Source: Otis tarda (Eukaryota; Chordata; Aves; Otidiformes; Otididae). From it: 64,000 bases of DNA. The position numbers were made by a program, and so were the translations under genes. The stretch is taken from positions 6,104,001 through 6,168,000 of the forward strand of contig CM048575.1 in NCBI GenBank assembly GCA_026413225.1, given 5' to 3'. The stretch's first letter is position 1; the number at the start of each line of letters is the position of its first letter. Positions 41,301 through 53,859 of the stretch are shown here, one piece after another. The notes under the pieces are model-generated. The model was given only the letters and a program-made list of their open reading frames with translations, was not told where the DNA came from and ran no database searches.

Positions 41301-44300
41301 TTTTGTTCTGAAAGATGGAGGGATGTTGTCCTGGAAAGCTGTAAAGATAATGCTACAGTAGAAGCTTTGGAAATCTGCCATAATTATTAGGTGGAATTTG
41401 TGTTGGTTTATGAGAATACTTGCTAGTTTTGCTGACCAGAGATGATTCTGTACACTTGTTTTTTACTTTTGACTCATTTGCCCATGGTAGTGCCTGTTTA
41501 TCTAGACAAATAAATGAATCTCTTCTTATACACTATAGAACAAAGAACAATTTTCTGAGGGTGAAGGCTACAAACATGTATTTGATGATGAGGACGAAGA
41601 ACCTGTACTACAAGAACCAAAAAGGAAGGTGAAGTATTCTTCTTTTTAAAGCTCTCCATTGTTTCTTGTACTGACTCAAATGCTTTTTATATGCACGTTG
41701 TTCAATGTTTTTGTTGAGTTGCTATTTTTAATCTTTTTTTAAAAATTGGCTGCTTTATTTTGACTCCTTTCTGTTTGAAAGGGAAAAATACGCTATGTAG
41801 AAAGTATAGATAGAGTCCTAGATTTTGTTTTCTGACTTCAGAAGCCTTTCTCTTCTTTCCTTAAGGAGCGGAAAGCAGCAAGGTTAAGTAAAGAAGCCAT
41901 TAAACAACTGCATAGTGAAACCCAACGGCTTATTAGAGGTAAAACTTGAATTCTTTGTATGTAGAGAGGTATAAACGATGATGAAATTTGGGGGAGAAAT
42001 TGAAAGGATTTACCCAAAAGGCTAGCGCCTTCTTTCACCTAGCATGAGTTATTTAGGGTTGAAGGGTGTAAGACTGTTTTTATTCAAGGATCTGTTAAGA
42101 GATCTTTATAACTAATAAAAAAAATAATCATTGTAGAAGTACTTGAGCCTGTAAACTTGTATAAAGTTAATGCAATATTTAGAGTTTGATAGATATGTAA
42201 TAAAATAGAAACTGGTTCTGCCATTTTGCTATTAATATCACAGTTCATCTCCTAATGAATCCATGGACATGTTGGAAGTTCGCTCTTCAAGACTGTTGCT
42301 ACTCTTTCGAAAACAGCAGTGTTTACTCTGTTCAGGTTAACACTGTGCTGGCTGTGCCTGGTCAGGTGTTTTTGCTGCAAAATACTTGTGTCAAGCTTCT
42401 TTGAATTTCAAAGATATCAAATAAACATCTTGAATGATGTTTTAAATTTTATTTCACCTCCTTTCTCTGGTAGAATCGTCTGTGTCTCTCCCATATCATG
42501 TGCCTGAGACCAAAAGTATTCATGACTTCTTCAAGCGTAGACTTCGACTAGTATGTCAAGGAAACGCCATGGCATTGCTGAAGTAAGGACTTAAACCTTC
42601 CTCATGGTTTTTTTCATAAATTTTGAGGATATCCTAATTTTGCTTTTGAGGATAACCAGGCTTCTGCGTTCTATAGGCATTGTATGATGCACACACCTGC
42701 TCTGCGTACAGTCACATCCTGTTCATGGTTTAATTTTAGCTGTTGCTTTCACTGGGAAGTTTTATTACGAAACTTTCTTAGACTCCTTAAATTACACCTG
42801 GAAGTTAGAAATATGTCCCAGTTAACAAAAGACAGTGCTGCAGACAGTGGTACTATTGCAGTAATCAGGGCCTAGGAGTAACTCCAGATGAAGTAACGTG
42901 CTCATGCAAAGTTACTTCAATGTGGTTTAGACTGGACCCCAGCATTCTGCTTGGACTCTTTCTTCTTTTGAGTAATGTGTAGTAAAATACTTAAGCTACT
43001 ATAGTCACAATCTCTCAGGAATTTTATACTGTGATAATGTAACCAAGTGGTGCAAACTCATGCTGTTCTACACTTCAGCTTCCTTATCTCCTCAAAATGA
43101 AGCTTTCCAGACTTCTGTCCTTCACCTCTTCCTACATATTAATGACAATAATTAGAAAATTATTTTTTTCTTTCTGAGTTTGTTCTCAACCTCTTTTCCC
43201 CTTCCACAATAGCCATGGGTGATATATTTATTTCTGCCTTCATTAGATCCACTAAATACCAACTATCCCTAAATGAAGACTCCGCAGACACTAACAGCTT
43301 GAGCATGGATTGCAAAGGTGGACAAACTGAAAGTGGTCAATCAGCAGCTGATGAACCAGAAACAAGCCTTGGCAGAGATGTTGATGCTACTGTGAACAAG
43401 CCTCTTGCCGATGTAGGGAAGAACTTGACAGAAGACTCTGCTGAAGAGCCCAGGCAGGACAGTGATGATCCTCCTACAGTTAGGACCGTAACAACCGGTG
43501 ATAATACAGGAGAACAGCAGCACTCAAACTTCCTAAGCACTGATTGTAGTGAACAAAAAGAGAATGAAATTCTTCCAGCAGTTGGAGGAGCTGCCCTTGA
43601 GCAAAGAGGTGAAACAGCACCAGACTCAGAATGTGAAAAAAACAGTCAACAAGCGGGGCCTGGATTGGTGGCACAACCAGAAAAAGTGAGAAAGTCCAAG
43701 CTGGATAAACTTCGTGAACTGGGAATAGACCTGTCCATCAAGCCAAGAATCTGCTCTGGCAATGAATCCTTTATAAACCTCGATGAATCCGATTCAAACA
43801 AAGGTATCGCTTTTATTGTGATCCTGTCGTATCTGTCCAAGTAAGCAAAGCAAATGGTTAGGCAAGTCTATAGTTCCGTTAAATCTATTACGTGTCAGAA
43901 GATAGTAAGAAGATATCTGGATGGGATTATACTTCTGTGCATGCAGGAAACTGACCTCTGCCAAGAAAGTGTTTTACCAGCCATCAGTCTGGTTTTAGAT
44001 ATCTATGTTAGCAGAAGTGTAGGGATGGCTGAAAGGCTAGACTGGAAGCGAACTGAGGTCTTGTGGATAAATCATAGTCATAGGTAAGGTAATTTAATAT
44101 TAGCTAGTATCAATTAAGTACAAGTTACAGCAAAGTATACTTTAATATTTTATTGTGTTGTCACTCAAATAGAATGGTTTTGCAAATATTAAAATATTAA
44201 GGTTTAGAGTTTTTAACTAACTTCCTTGAAAAAATAAAGAATCTCAAAACCTACTCTTGGTACAACTTTAACACTCAATGATTTTAAAGGCCATCAAATT

Positions 44301-47300
44301 GATTTAATTTGCATTTTGAAATATAATTAATATGTGTTTAAAGAATTAGAAGCCTTGAAAGCACGTTTCTTGAAGCATACCCTTAAAACGCCGAAATCCA
44401 AAGTTGAACGGACCGTGAACATGAACATTATTCGTAAGGAGACTACCTCTGAAGGAAAAGAGGAGCTGAAAGCAGACGTCGTACCAGCAGTGTTAGCTGC
44501 GGAGAGCCTGGATGAAACACTCCACACAAAGCCAGGTTGGTTTAAGAGTACAAGTGATGATGATTGAATTGGAAAACACTTTTTTTTTTGTATGTGGAAT
44601 AGTATCCATTAAAAGAAAAGATCAGGTGTTATTTTTAGCTGCTCTTATTTTGCATGCTGTAGCCCATCTGCCCGTGGCAACTGGATGCTCTTGTTCCCAA
44701 AAGACGCAGTGGAGAGACAGACCCTGTTCTCGTTGAGAGTGCTGCGGTGGTGGTGTTCGTGGATAACGAGGGGTCTTGGTAATTCGTGAGACTGTGTGGT
44801 CTCTGAGTTGAGCTCACAGAAACTAACTGCTCTAGCTCTTATAAGTGGCAGATCAATTCATAAAAACATTTAAAAACATATAATTTTTAAATTCCCTTTT
44901 TATGTGTATAGTTAGATTACATTGGATGCTCGAAGGCAGTGAAGTTAAGAATTCACTGTAGTTCATCTCATTGTTCATTTACTCATTTCTGTCCAGGTGA
45001 AAAGCTGCAAGTGCTGAAGGCTAAACTCCAGGAGGCCATGAAACTCCGCAGGACTGAGGAACGCCAGAAGCGGCAAGCATTGTTTAAACTGGATAATGAG
45101 GACATGTTGGAGGAAGAAGAGGAGGAGGAGGAGGAAGAGATGACAGATGAATCTGAGGAAGAGGAGGAAGAAGGCAATCATGAGGTCTGTATGCAACATT
45201 TTTACATAATCTAGTCAGCTTCTCATTTCTGCTGCCTCTCTCCAATGAAAGGAGATTTTTGTACACTATTAATGTTAGGGAAATTGCCAAGAATTATTCC
45301 TAGAAACCAAAAAAAAGCTGCAGTTAGCATGTTCAGGGTTTGGATTGTCTAAAACTGGATGTATTAGTCTTTTCTTTGTCTAAACGGTATTAAGCCCAAA
45401 TTGAAGTGTATAAAAGATTCTGGTGCCACTTTCTCTTTTTATATATCTTCAGCTCATTGGTAGCAGGGAACAAACTGAGGTCACCTGTCTGATCTGGGAT
45501 AGGGTTTGCCATGGCCTTTCCTTTCTAAAAAGGGTCAGGATAGCTTGGCTGTTTCAAGCACCTCTGTCGGTTGTCTCAGAGTGGAAGAGCTGTGTGTAAG
45601 AACTGTGCGTGCCATTCAGCTTCATCCTCTGTATGTTAAAAATGTTTTCTTGAAAAGTATGCAAGGAAGTTGACAGATCAAAGCAGTAATTGCTGTATCT
45701 CTGCTGTGTTTGGGAATGTTTTTTTAGAATGTGGAATTTCTGCTTGATGAAGCAGAGGAAGATAATGAAGATGAAGCAGAGGAAGATGAGGAAGATAATG
45801 AAGATGAAGCAGAGGAAGATAATGAAGATATAGAAGAGAAACAGGTTGAAGATGGCGATAAAGAAACCGACAAAGAATCAATTGATGGAGAAAAGCTGGA
45901 GAAATCTGTGCACAGTGATTCTGTTCTCAAACCACCTTCAACAGAGTCTACACTGATGCTTTTTAAGGACAGCTCTTCCAAAATGGGGTAAACAAACCAA
46001 GCTTTAAAAATGATGCCTGAGCAATTTTACATTTGATCAATACGTTAGATATTCTTATTTAAAGTACTCTTTATAAGTATTTTTTGGTTTAGTAGTTATA
46101 TGTGCATTCGTATATATTTTTTTTTAAACTTAATGACTGCAATTGTTATTTAGTGGAATAATCGGTTTCTTCATCGAAGTATACTACATGCATTTTTGTG
46201 TTAGCTTGTTATTTGCAATTAGATTTGACAGACAGTAGCAATTAATCTTATATATATTGGCAAATGCATTTTATTTCATGAATTGCAGATATTCTCTTCC
46301 TGATGAGAAACTTGAAATGGAAGAAGCTGCAGACAAAGGATCTAGCAAGTTAGGTAAAGTAGAACTACTATCATAGCTAGTGTTTTTTTTTCGTATGACA
46401 CATGTAGAACTTTCTGTTCAAGATTGGTATTCAGTACTTTTGTTATTTAGTCACCTGTGTAGTTATACAGTATGATTATAAAAGTTTAAACTGATGAAAA
46501 AAAAAATGGAAAGGCTTGAAAAAGCTAGAGGAAAATAAAGTTCAAAATGATACTGGAAAAAATATAGACACAGTCAGAAATCAGTAAGATGAAATTCAGT
46601 TTAAAAAGTGTGCTATGCATCCTCTATGAAGAAAGAAATCTAACATAAGTAGAAAATAATGAATTTTTAGCAAGATATCAGTGTTGCAAAATAGTATCTT
46701 GAGGTTTTACTGGTTCACAAGAAAAAGTTAAGCACTTTTTTTTTCAGAGGATGATGATTCGTTTTCTCTACCAACACTGGCAAAAGAGAATAGCCATAAC
46801 AGCAGCTTTGAGTTGATCGGCTCCATGATTCCATCGTATCAGCCCTGTAACAAACAGATGTCACGTGGAGGGAACTTTTTATCTGCGGCTGGAGGTTTCA
46901 GGTCACCCTCCCCAGGTTTTTTCAAAACAAGCTTTATCAGCTCTGCTTCCAAGGTAGGGGTCTCAGTCCTATTCCCGTTGTATATTAAGACAGTGAGTAG
47001 TGAATAAACGTATTTTATTCTGACTGTCGTATCTATTAAAAAAAAAAAAAACAAACAAAAAAACCAGAAGAAGGCATCTAGCCAAATGCTTTTATATGAG
47101 TAAGATTTCAGAAAAGCAAATTGTCCTGGAGTTCAAAATATCACCACATTGGAATGGATAAAAATGACATTATAAACTCTTACATTCTAAAACATCAGAG
47201 AAAATATGCTATAATCTTATTTTTTATGTCTCAGATATGTACATCATAAATAATTTTAAGCATACTTACATAGGCTACACAGCATCTGATGTCAGTGAAC

Positions 47301-50300
47301 TTCTATGATTTATCAGAGCAGTGTGGACATTCTTGACTCCCGCATGGTGTTGATCCCTTTAAAATAGCTTAAGTGTTTTATCCCATTCTTGCTTTTGACT
47401 TCTAGGATTGCAAAGCAAATAACTTATTTTTACATTCCTTTGACTAGAGCTCAGGAAAGACGTCTGAGCCCTCTCTTCCCATAGAAGATTCCCAGGACCT
47501 GTACAATGCCTCTCCTGAGCCGAAGAGTTTATTTCCAGGGGTTGGGGAGTCACAGTTTCAATTTTCTCTGGAAGATGACACTCAGAGCCAGCTGCTTGAT
47601 GCAGATGGGTAAGTGGTAGGTGTGAAAGATGATGTTTTATGCCCTTTAACTGAAATAGGATATACAGACCAGCAAGATTTTTCTAACTACAAGCTTTCTT
47701 TCAGGTTCTTGAATGTTGGACAGCATAGGAATAAATACCAGTCCACAAAGCATCAGCTGACTCTGGCCAGTATGGATGAGAATGCAATGGATGCCAATAT
47801 GGATGAGTTACTGGACTTGTGTTCTGGGCAGTTTAGCAGTCAAGCTGAACACATGCCAAATACCAGCAGCAGCAAAAAGCAGAACATGGAAGAATTGCTC
47901 AATCTTTGTTCAGGAAAATTTGTGTCTCAGAGTATGTCCTGAATTCTGTTGTCAGCTTTGCTGGTTACTTGGTTTATAAGCTTCGCACTAAGGTACCCTT
48001 TAGTTCTGGGCACTAATGCAGAATGTGGAACTTCCAAGAGCTTTAACAATTTATTGCCTTTGTGGAAGCACGCTAACACATTTTTAAGATGCTCTCTGAG
48101 ATTCTAAAAGTATAAGCATGTATGTCTAATAAGTTGCCATCTTATTACTTTTCATAGCAGGTTCTCCAACGTGGGCATCTTCAGTATCTTCCAAGGCAGA
48201 AAAAGATAGTGACATAGAAGATCCAATGGCAGAAGCTCTAGCACTTTGTTCAGGCTCCTTTCCCACAGACAAGTTAGTATTATTCCTCCTAAAATTTACA
48301 GAAGCTTATAGCGGTAATTGTCTTGTTTCGCTCTTAATGTGTTTTCTAGTTTTCCATCAATTCAGAATGCTGTAAGCAAAAGCGTGGTCTGTTGTGGAGG
48401 TGAAGGGAGGAATATTGTGAATTGCTCAGCCATTACTCTCTGAATCAGCAGCATATACTGTTTAGTACAGCTACTCTGAAGGGAAATTGTTCTTCATCTT
48501 TCACTGATAGCGAAAGAAATGTTGAACTGTCATCAAACTGGCAGAGCGTAGGACTTCTGGGTTCTGTTCTGGGCTATTGCCGAACCACGGGAGCCATAAC
48601 CAGATGGAAGTTGGGTACTTGCATTTTCTTTGTTGGTTAAACTGTAAAGGTGTGTGGCTGACTGACAAAAGAATAGTGAGGCTTAAAGAATGGAAATGCT
48701 AGAGGATTGAAGAGGAATTTCAGAGGGAAAAAAACTCGGGATTTAATACTTCTCCCATGGTTTCTGCAAGTGAAGACCTGAGGTCTTAAAAAGTCAATGC
48801 TAATGGGGATTTTGGGCATCTAGAGCTAATGCTGTTGAGAAACTGTAGCTCTTTGAACACTCACAGGTAACTACCTGAGACCAGCTAACATATGATGGTT
48901 GAAATCTTGCCTTGAATTATTACATTCCTTCCATTCACTTTTCCCGTAGGGAAGAGGAAGATGAGGAGGAGCAAGAAGAACTTGGTGATTTTCAGCTTTT
49001 AACAGATGACAATGCCTTTGATAGTGAAGAGGTATGAAGCAATGGAGCAAGACACCTGCTATAGCATTCTGACTATGAGAAGTCCATTTATCTACTTTTA
49101 TTTTTAATATAATCATCAAAGCAAAGTACTGTGACTTTGAGAACAAGTTACCGAAACATTTCTAAGAGCAATGTTTGGATCACTTGAAATGTCCACTTAA
49201 TATTATAATATACTGGATAAAGCATCTTAGCGTGGCAAATCCTCTGGAAAATATGTGGTGTTTTAGTCTGTGTTTGTTGATTCAGGAACAGAAGAAGCTG
49301 TTATTGCAAAGCAATCCTGCTTTCAGAAATTCCATAATTTCTGAAAACTTTCTCTTTGACAGGATGAAAAAAGCAGAGACACTGATCCTGAAGAAGCAGA
49401 AATTAGCGATGAAGAAGAAGAAATGCTTAGACGTACGCAGAGCTTGAAGAAAAAACTGTAAGTACATCTTTTTGTGTCTTAATTGCCAGACAGAATAAAA
49501 TATTAACAGCACTAGGAATTTAGTCTCTCCTTATTTCCTCCCCAGCATTAGTAGGTAATGCTTACATAGTGTTGGCTTTGGTTATTGGTTTTTTTTTTGC
49601 CTTGGAGCTGTCGTATTGTACAAGTTTAACTATGCTGTTGGTGAGCTATAGAGGATTTCCATTATAATTTCCATTATAGATTGCTGTCATCGTGCCCTTT
49701 TGATTTCAATGCAACTTTTTTTTAACCAAAATTAGTTAGTCTTTTCAAAAATAAATGAATAATAATTTAGGATAGGTGTTAATTTTATATCAAAAGATAA
49801 ATCTTGCTTTCAGGATATTTGTCATGATTATTGGTCTACCAAACTAAACTTTTTTAATGTTGTCTTGTAGAAAACTGCAGGATTTCATGGAAGATGAGGC
49901 AGAGCTGTCAGGGAGCGATGTGGGAAGTGAGGATGAATATGATGGTGAAGACCTGAACGAGTATGAAGAAGAGATTATTGATGAGGAACTCCCTAATGAA
50001 GTGGAATTAGAAAATCAAATACAGAAATTTCACATGTCAGTGAAGTTTTAGTTTGTATTTTTGTGTGTGAAGTCATGGCTCTTGGATATAATCTGGACTA
50101 ACCTCCTCCCATTCTTCTGTGTTGATAGGAAGGCAATGCTTGATGATGACAAGCGTCAGCTGCGCTTGTACCAGGAGAGATACCTCATTGATGGTGACCT
50201 GCATAGTGATGGCCCTGGCAGAATGAGGAGATTCAGATGGAAAAACATAGGTGCCTTTCTGATCCATAGTTAATAGATAGGGGTGAGAGATTGGAAAGAG

Positions 50301-52623
50301 CAAGTGTGTGTGTGAAATAGCACTCAGTAGTCCTTCAGAGGTAAATAAAGTCTTTCAGAAATAAATTGTGTTGGAGAGGGGTCTGCTTTTTTTAGTTTGT
50401 TTTGGTTTTTACTAGTCTGCGTATCTGGTGCCTCTTTTGATAGCTATTTTTTTTTCTTTGCCTAGATTATGCTTCCCAGCTTGACTTGTTTCAGAGAGAT
50501 TCAGATAACGATGATGAAAATGAGCAGTTTGATGAGACAGAAGCTAAATGGAGGAAAGAGCGATTTGAACGAGAACAGTGGCTTCGTGAGCAGGTAATAG
50601 CTTCTAGAACTGCATCTTGCTCAGCGCTTCTCTATACCATTGCTGGATTTTAAATTGTTAGTTCCTCAAGTTAAACCCTGGAAAAAACACCATTCATAAA
50701 CGTAGCTTTGTTTTTTGCTGCGAATTTTACTCTTTCTCCTCTACAACTATTGTACAGAGAGAAACTGATTCAGAAGTGAGAGGCAAAAGAGCTATGTTCT
50801 GAAACAAGTCTCTTATGCTGAGAGCACAACTTCAGGCTTAAGTTTCAGTATTAGGTCAGCTTTGTCAGCTGAGTGTGATCCTACATGTTTGCTGTTCATT
50901 AATAGAATGGGGATGATAAAGTAAGAAATTGCAATAAGCTTTTACAGTAGAAAGTATATTAAAAATACTGTATTAATTTACATAATGAAAGGACTAGGTC
51001 TACTTAAAGTACTGAATGAAATGTTCATGCTTAATATGAACCTTTTCAGTTATACAAAGTGTCTTCCCTCTGCTACAGAAAGAAAAAAACAAAGAGGAGG
51101 AGGAGGAGGAAGAAATCGGTGAAGACAGCCAATTCATGAAACTAGCAAAAAAAGTAACTGCTAAGTCCCTACAGAACCTACAGAAGAAAGGTAAGCTTAC
51201 TCTTTATTGAAGTGACAATCAAATGAGAGAAAGCAAACTTAACTTCCAGTTGTCACTCATGGCCTCCAGTGAGGCAGGGCATGGATCAGAAAACTCCAGT
51301 GTCTAGTTTTCTTACACCAGTCTGAGCGTACGTCATCCAGAACTTTAAAAGCTAAAGTTATAAAAGCACTGAAAATATACAACTGCAAACTTGACGGTAA
51401 TTGTGTGCATTTACTTAATAAAATAGTGTGCTACCTGTTGGAAAGGATGTTATAGAGTGGAAATAAACTCCTCTGTCTTCTAGTGTTTTATTCTCTTTGC
51501 TGGCCTTTAAGATGCAGAGGAGTAGACTGTGATATTCAGCCTAGCAGATTCTACAAATAGCTGTGAATTAAGGAAAAACTATGTAATGCAGTGGAAGTAA
51601 ACTTAAGTTTTCCTTGGTTGTGGTGAAAATGTGACTCTGAGTGTACAGAGCTGTTTCATACCCATGTTTTCCTTTCTGACTGATAGGTTGCTCTGGCAAT
51701 TAGTTCTATCAGTTGTATGGCTTGTAGTATAACTTGATGCACTTTTTTTTTTCTCCTTACAGTCTTTACTGTCTGTCAATTCTAAGTTCTTTGGTTTGTT
51801 TATAAAATTGTATTCCTTCAAATAAAGTTCAGAAACTGACACTTTCCTTTTGCCTCTGCTAGCAAGCCCAGCGGTAACGGTACAAGACACAACGCTCTTA
51901 CCCAGGAACCCGTTTGAAACATTCAGACCTGCCAGTGATGTCCAGGTTGGTGATGGTTCTGAGAAATGGTATTTCCAAACTGCATGTGTAGAACAGTCAG
52001 CTGACCCTGGATTCTGACCATTTCTAGTTTGTACGGCAGTGAGTAATGTTGTAGTAGAGTAGTTTTTCTATTAAGGGTAAGCTACTAAAAGAGATGTCTT
52101 GTGTGAGTGGTTTAACGCAGCATTTCTTTGTTCTTCAGATAAAAAATGGGTCTCTCTTGAACAGACCTAAAGCTGTCCTTCAGAAACTAGCAGCAATGTC
52201 AGATCTGAATCCAAACGCCCCTCGAAATTCAAGGAATTTTGTCTTTCATACACTTTCCCCAGAGAAGAGTGAAGAGGCAAAGGAGAAATCAAAACTTCAG
52301 GTAAAGATTTGTGTGGAATGTGCTGCCAATTGTATAGATAATTTAAACATACAGGCACTAAGCACTGCCCTTTAGCTAAGAGCATTGCTGCTTTAAATAT
52401 TCCCTATGGTTTCCTAGTATGTGCTCTCACACCAAATAATTTGCTAATAATTCCAAATTTAAACTTTGTGGAGACTTAGAATATTCTGATCTTTCTTACT
52501 CCCCTGTAGGTGAAGAAAAGAGGTCCTACTGCAGTAATAACGTCCGTGACCAAGCGGCCCAGGGTGGACAGCACAGAGGAAACGAGTCAAAGCCGAAGCA
52601 TTTTCCAGTACTTGGAGAGCTGA
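38397..52623 (+). CDS. CLSPN: CLSPN, claspin (complete, 25 coding exons, 1,368 aa)
   Basis: Claspin rides with the replisome and mediates ATR-to-CHK1 signalling. Coding exons: 38397-38420, 39169-39298, 39848-40332, 41025-41189, 41539-41628, 41866-41938, 42474-42582, 43247-43803, 44344-44535, 44997-45184, 45728-45987, 46289-46353, 46748-46953, 47448-47608, 47705-47931, 48161-48272, 48950-49031, 49363-49457, 49871-50035, 50129-50250, 50466-50593, 51079-51190, 51863-51945, 52139-52300, 52510-52623. All are GT-AG and in phase, 4,107 nt with stop; human claspin is 1,339 residues. Landmarks are a DSGxxS degron at 23-32, a PIP-like motif at 335-345 ([11 protein letters not shown]), an acidic Glu/Asp region in exons 10-11, CHK1-docking repeats at about 933-946, 962-975 and 999-1012, and the conserved end SIFQYLES. 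The N-terminus MAVVAPAE differs from human. Confidence 0.97.
39169..39298 (+). other. CLSPN: CLSPN coding exon 2 with SCF-betaTrCP phosphodegron
   Basis: The exon encodes [20 protein letters not shown] then [10 protein letters not shown] (residues 27-32) is the known claspin degron, read by betaTrCP after PLK1 phosphorylation. Here DSGSDS (23-28) overlaps it and also fits DSGxxS; human has DSPSDSGQGS, with only one. Confidence 0.88.
42583..43246 (+). other. CLSPN: CLSPN intron 7, representative of gene-free introns
   Basis: No gene is seen. The other CLSPN introns over 300 bases (intron 1 at 38421-39168; 2 at 39299-39847; 3 at 40333-41024; 4 at 41190-41538; 6 at 41939-42473; 8 at 43804-44343; 9 at 44536-44996; 10 at 45185-45727; 11 at 45988-46288; 12 at 46354-46747; 13 at 46954-47447; 16 at 48273-48949; 17 at 49032-49362; 18 at 49458-49870; 21 at 50594-51078; 22 at 51191-51862) also show only AT-rich sequence and short T or A runs. 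Confidence 0.7.
45728..45987 (+). other. CLSPN: CLSPN coding exon 11 with acidic tandem repeat
   Basis: The exon opens [20 protein letters not shown] and continues with further copies of a DEAEEDNE-type unit (about 24 bp, roughly three copies, 45745-45832). It ends with [13 protein letters not shown], which matches human claspin closely. The repeat is in frame and enlarges the acidic central region. Confidence 0.9.
47705..47931 (+). other. CLSPN: CLSPN coding exon 15 with two CHK1-docking repeats
   Basis: The repeats [13 protein letters not shown] (residues 933-945) and [13 protein letters not shown] (962-974) match the claspin CHK1-binding motif whose phosphorylated Ser/Thr in C-S/T-G is read by the CHK1 kinase domain. 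Ser942 and Ser971 are the equivalents. Human has Thr at the first site. Confidence 0.93.
48161..48272 (+). other. CLSPN: CLSPN coding exon 16 with third CHK1-docking repeat and NAGNAG acceptor
   Basis: [13 protein letters not shown] (residues 999-1011) is the third repeat, with Ser1008 as the likely phosphosite. The acceptor reads TAGCAG, so splicing may use either AG. Starting at 48158 would add one residue. Confidence 0.88.
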
Positions 52624-53855
52624 ATATTTCTGTTTAAGGCCAGGGTTTGTGTCTTGTCTCTTTGCCAGTTGCAGTTTGTTTTGCAAATCTGCCAGCAATC
52701 ATCAGGAAGGTAAACAAATTGCTGTACATTCTCATGCTGCCACTTAATTCGCAAGTTCCAGCAATTTCCAGGCAATGGTCGTGTTTATTCCCTTTTTTTT
52801 TTTTCTCAGTGCTCTGTGGTAGATAAGAGCACAAAATCCATGCTTGATTTGGAACGAGATGTGAACCTGGTCTTTCCCAAGCATTAAGGAAACTTACACT
52901 ACTGTACACTGTCCTCACAGAATCCGGCATGCTTCAGCGGTGTCAGTTCCACCTGAAGATACCCTTTGTGTGACAGGCGTGACGCAGAAATGCTGCAGTT
53001 AGCTTAAAGCACAGGTGAAGGAGGTATTTCTGCAGTTTGGGGTGAGAAGAAAGCAGTGTTAACTGTGGCAGGACATATGTTGTTTACACTTGCAGTACGA
53101 AGGTAGCTATGGTTTCCTTCACTGTCTTACTTTCTCTAATGTTAAACACTTATTAGCTGGAGATTTTAAGAAGCTCTAAGTTAAACTTCAAATGTATGTT
53201 TTTTTAAAAAAAAGGTTCCAGTCTTTTATGAAGCAGTGTGATAAGGATTTCTTTCCAAGTTTTTATTACTGTTTGTGTTCTTATATGTGCGTATGAATGT
53301 GTGTGTGGAGAGGGAGGAATGTGAATAACAGATGTAGGAGAGGAAAAGGAGCTGTGTCAGGGTTTGTTTGGTTTGATTTGCCCAACTGAAGACTCTCTTA
53401 AATCATCAGTTCTGTTGTTTTCGTGCAAGCTGCACCCATCCAAGAGAAGCCATCCATTTCTGAACAGCCAGTAAGGACAGGCCTTCTCTAGAGTGAGGCA
53501 ACTGGGTAATGGGGAACAATCACTCACAGCTCTTCGAAGTAGCGTGAAAGAAACTGGAGCCACAATATCCAGCACTTCTGACATTTCTGGTTACGTGTTC
53601 AATGTGTTGTGTAGAGGTTAGATAATGGTAAGACAGTGGCCTGCTCTGTAAGACTAAACATCTTTCTAGGACTTGATGTCACATGCTTATGTTGCCGGCT
53701 CTGTCGGAGAGGTATCCTGAATTGTAAATTTTGTAACATCATAAGCGTATGCCTGGTGTGCTACGTGTAAATATTTTACTGTATATTATGTTTATAAAGA
53801 ATTATGGTACTAATTGGAGTGCAATTTTACAATAAAACGTGGTTTTAATTTTGGG
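52624..53855 (+). other. CLSPN: CLSPN 3' UTR
   Basis: About 1.2 kb of AT-rich, non-coding sequence follows the TGA at 52621 and ends after a canonical AATAAA at 53831-53836. Cleavage is expected near 53,850. Confidence 0.75.
53831..53836 (+). terminator. CLSPN: CLSPN poly(A) signal AATAAA
   Basis: A canonical hexamer lies 1.2 kb after the stop, in an AT-rich context and followed by a GT-rich stretch from about 53,840. Confidence 0.7.
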
Positions 53856-53859
53856 AGGC

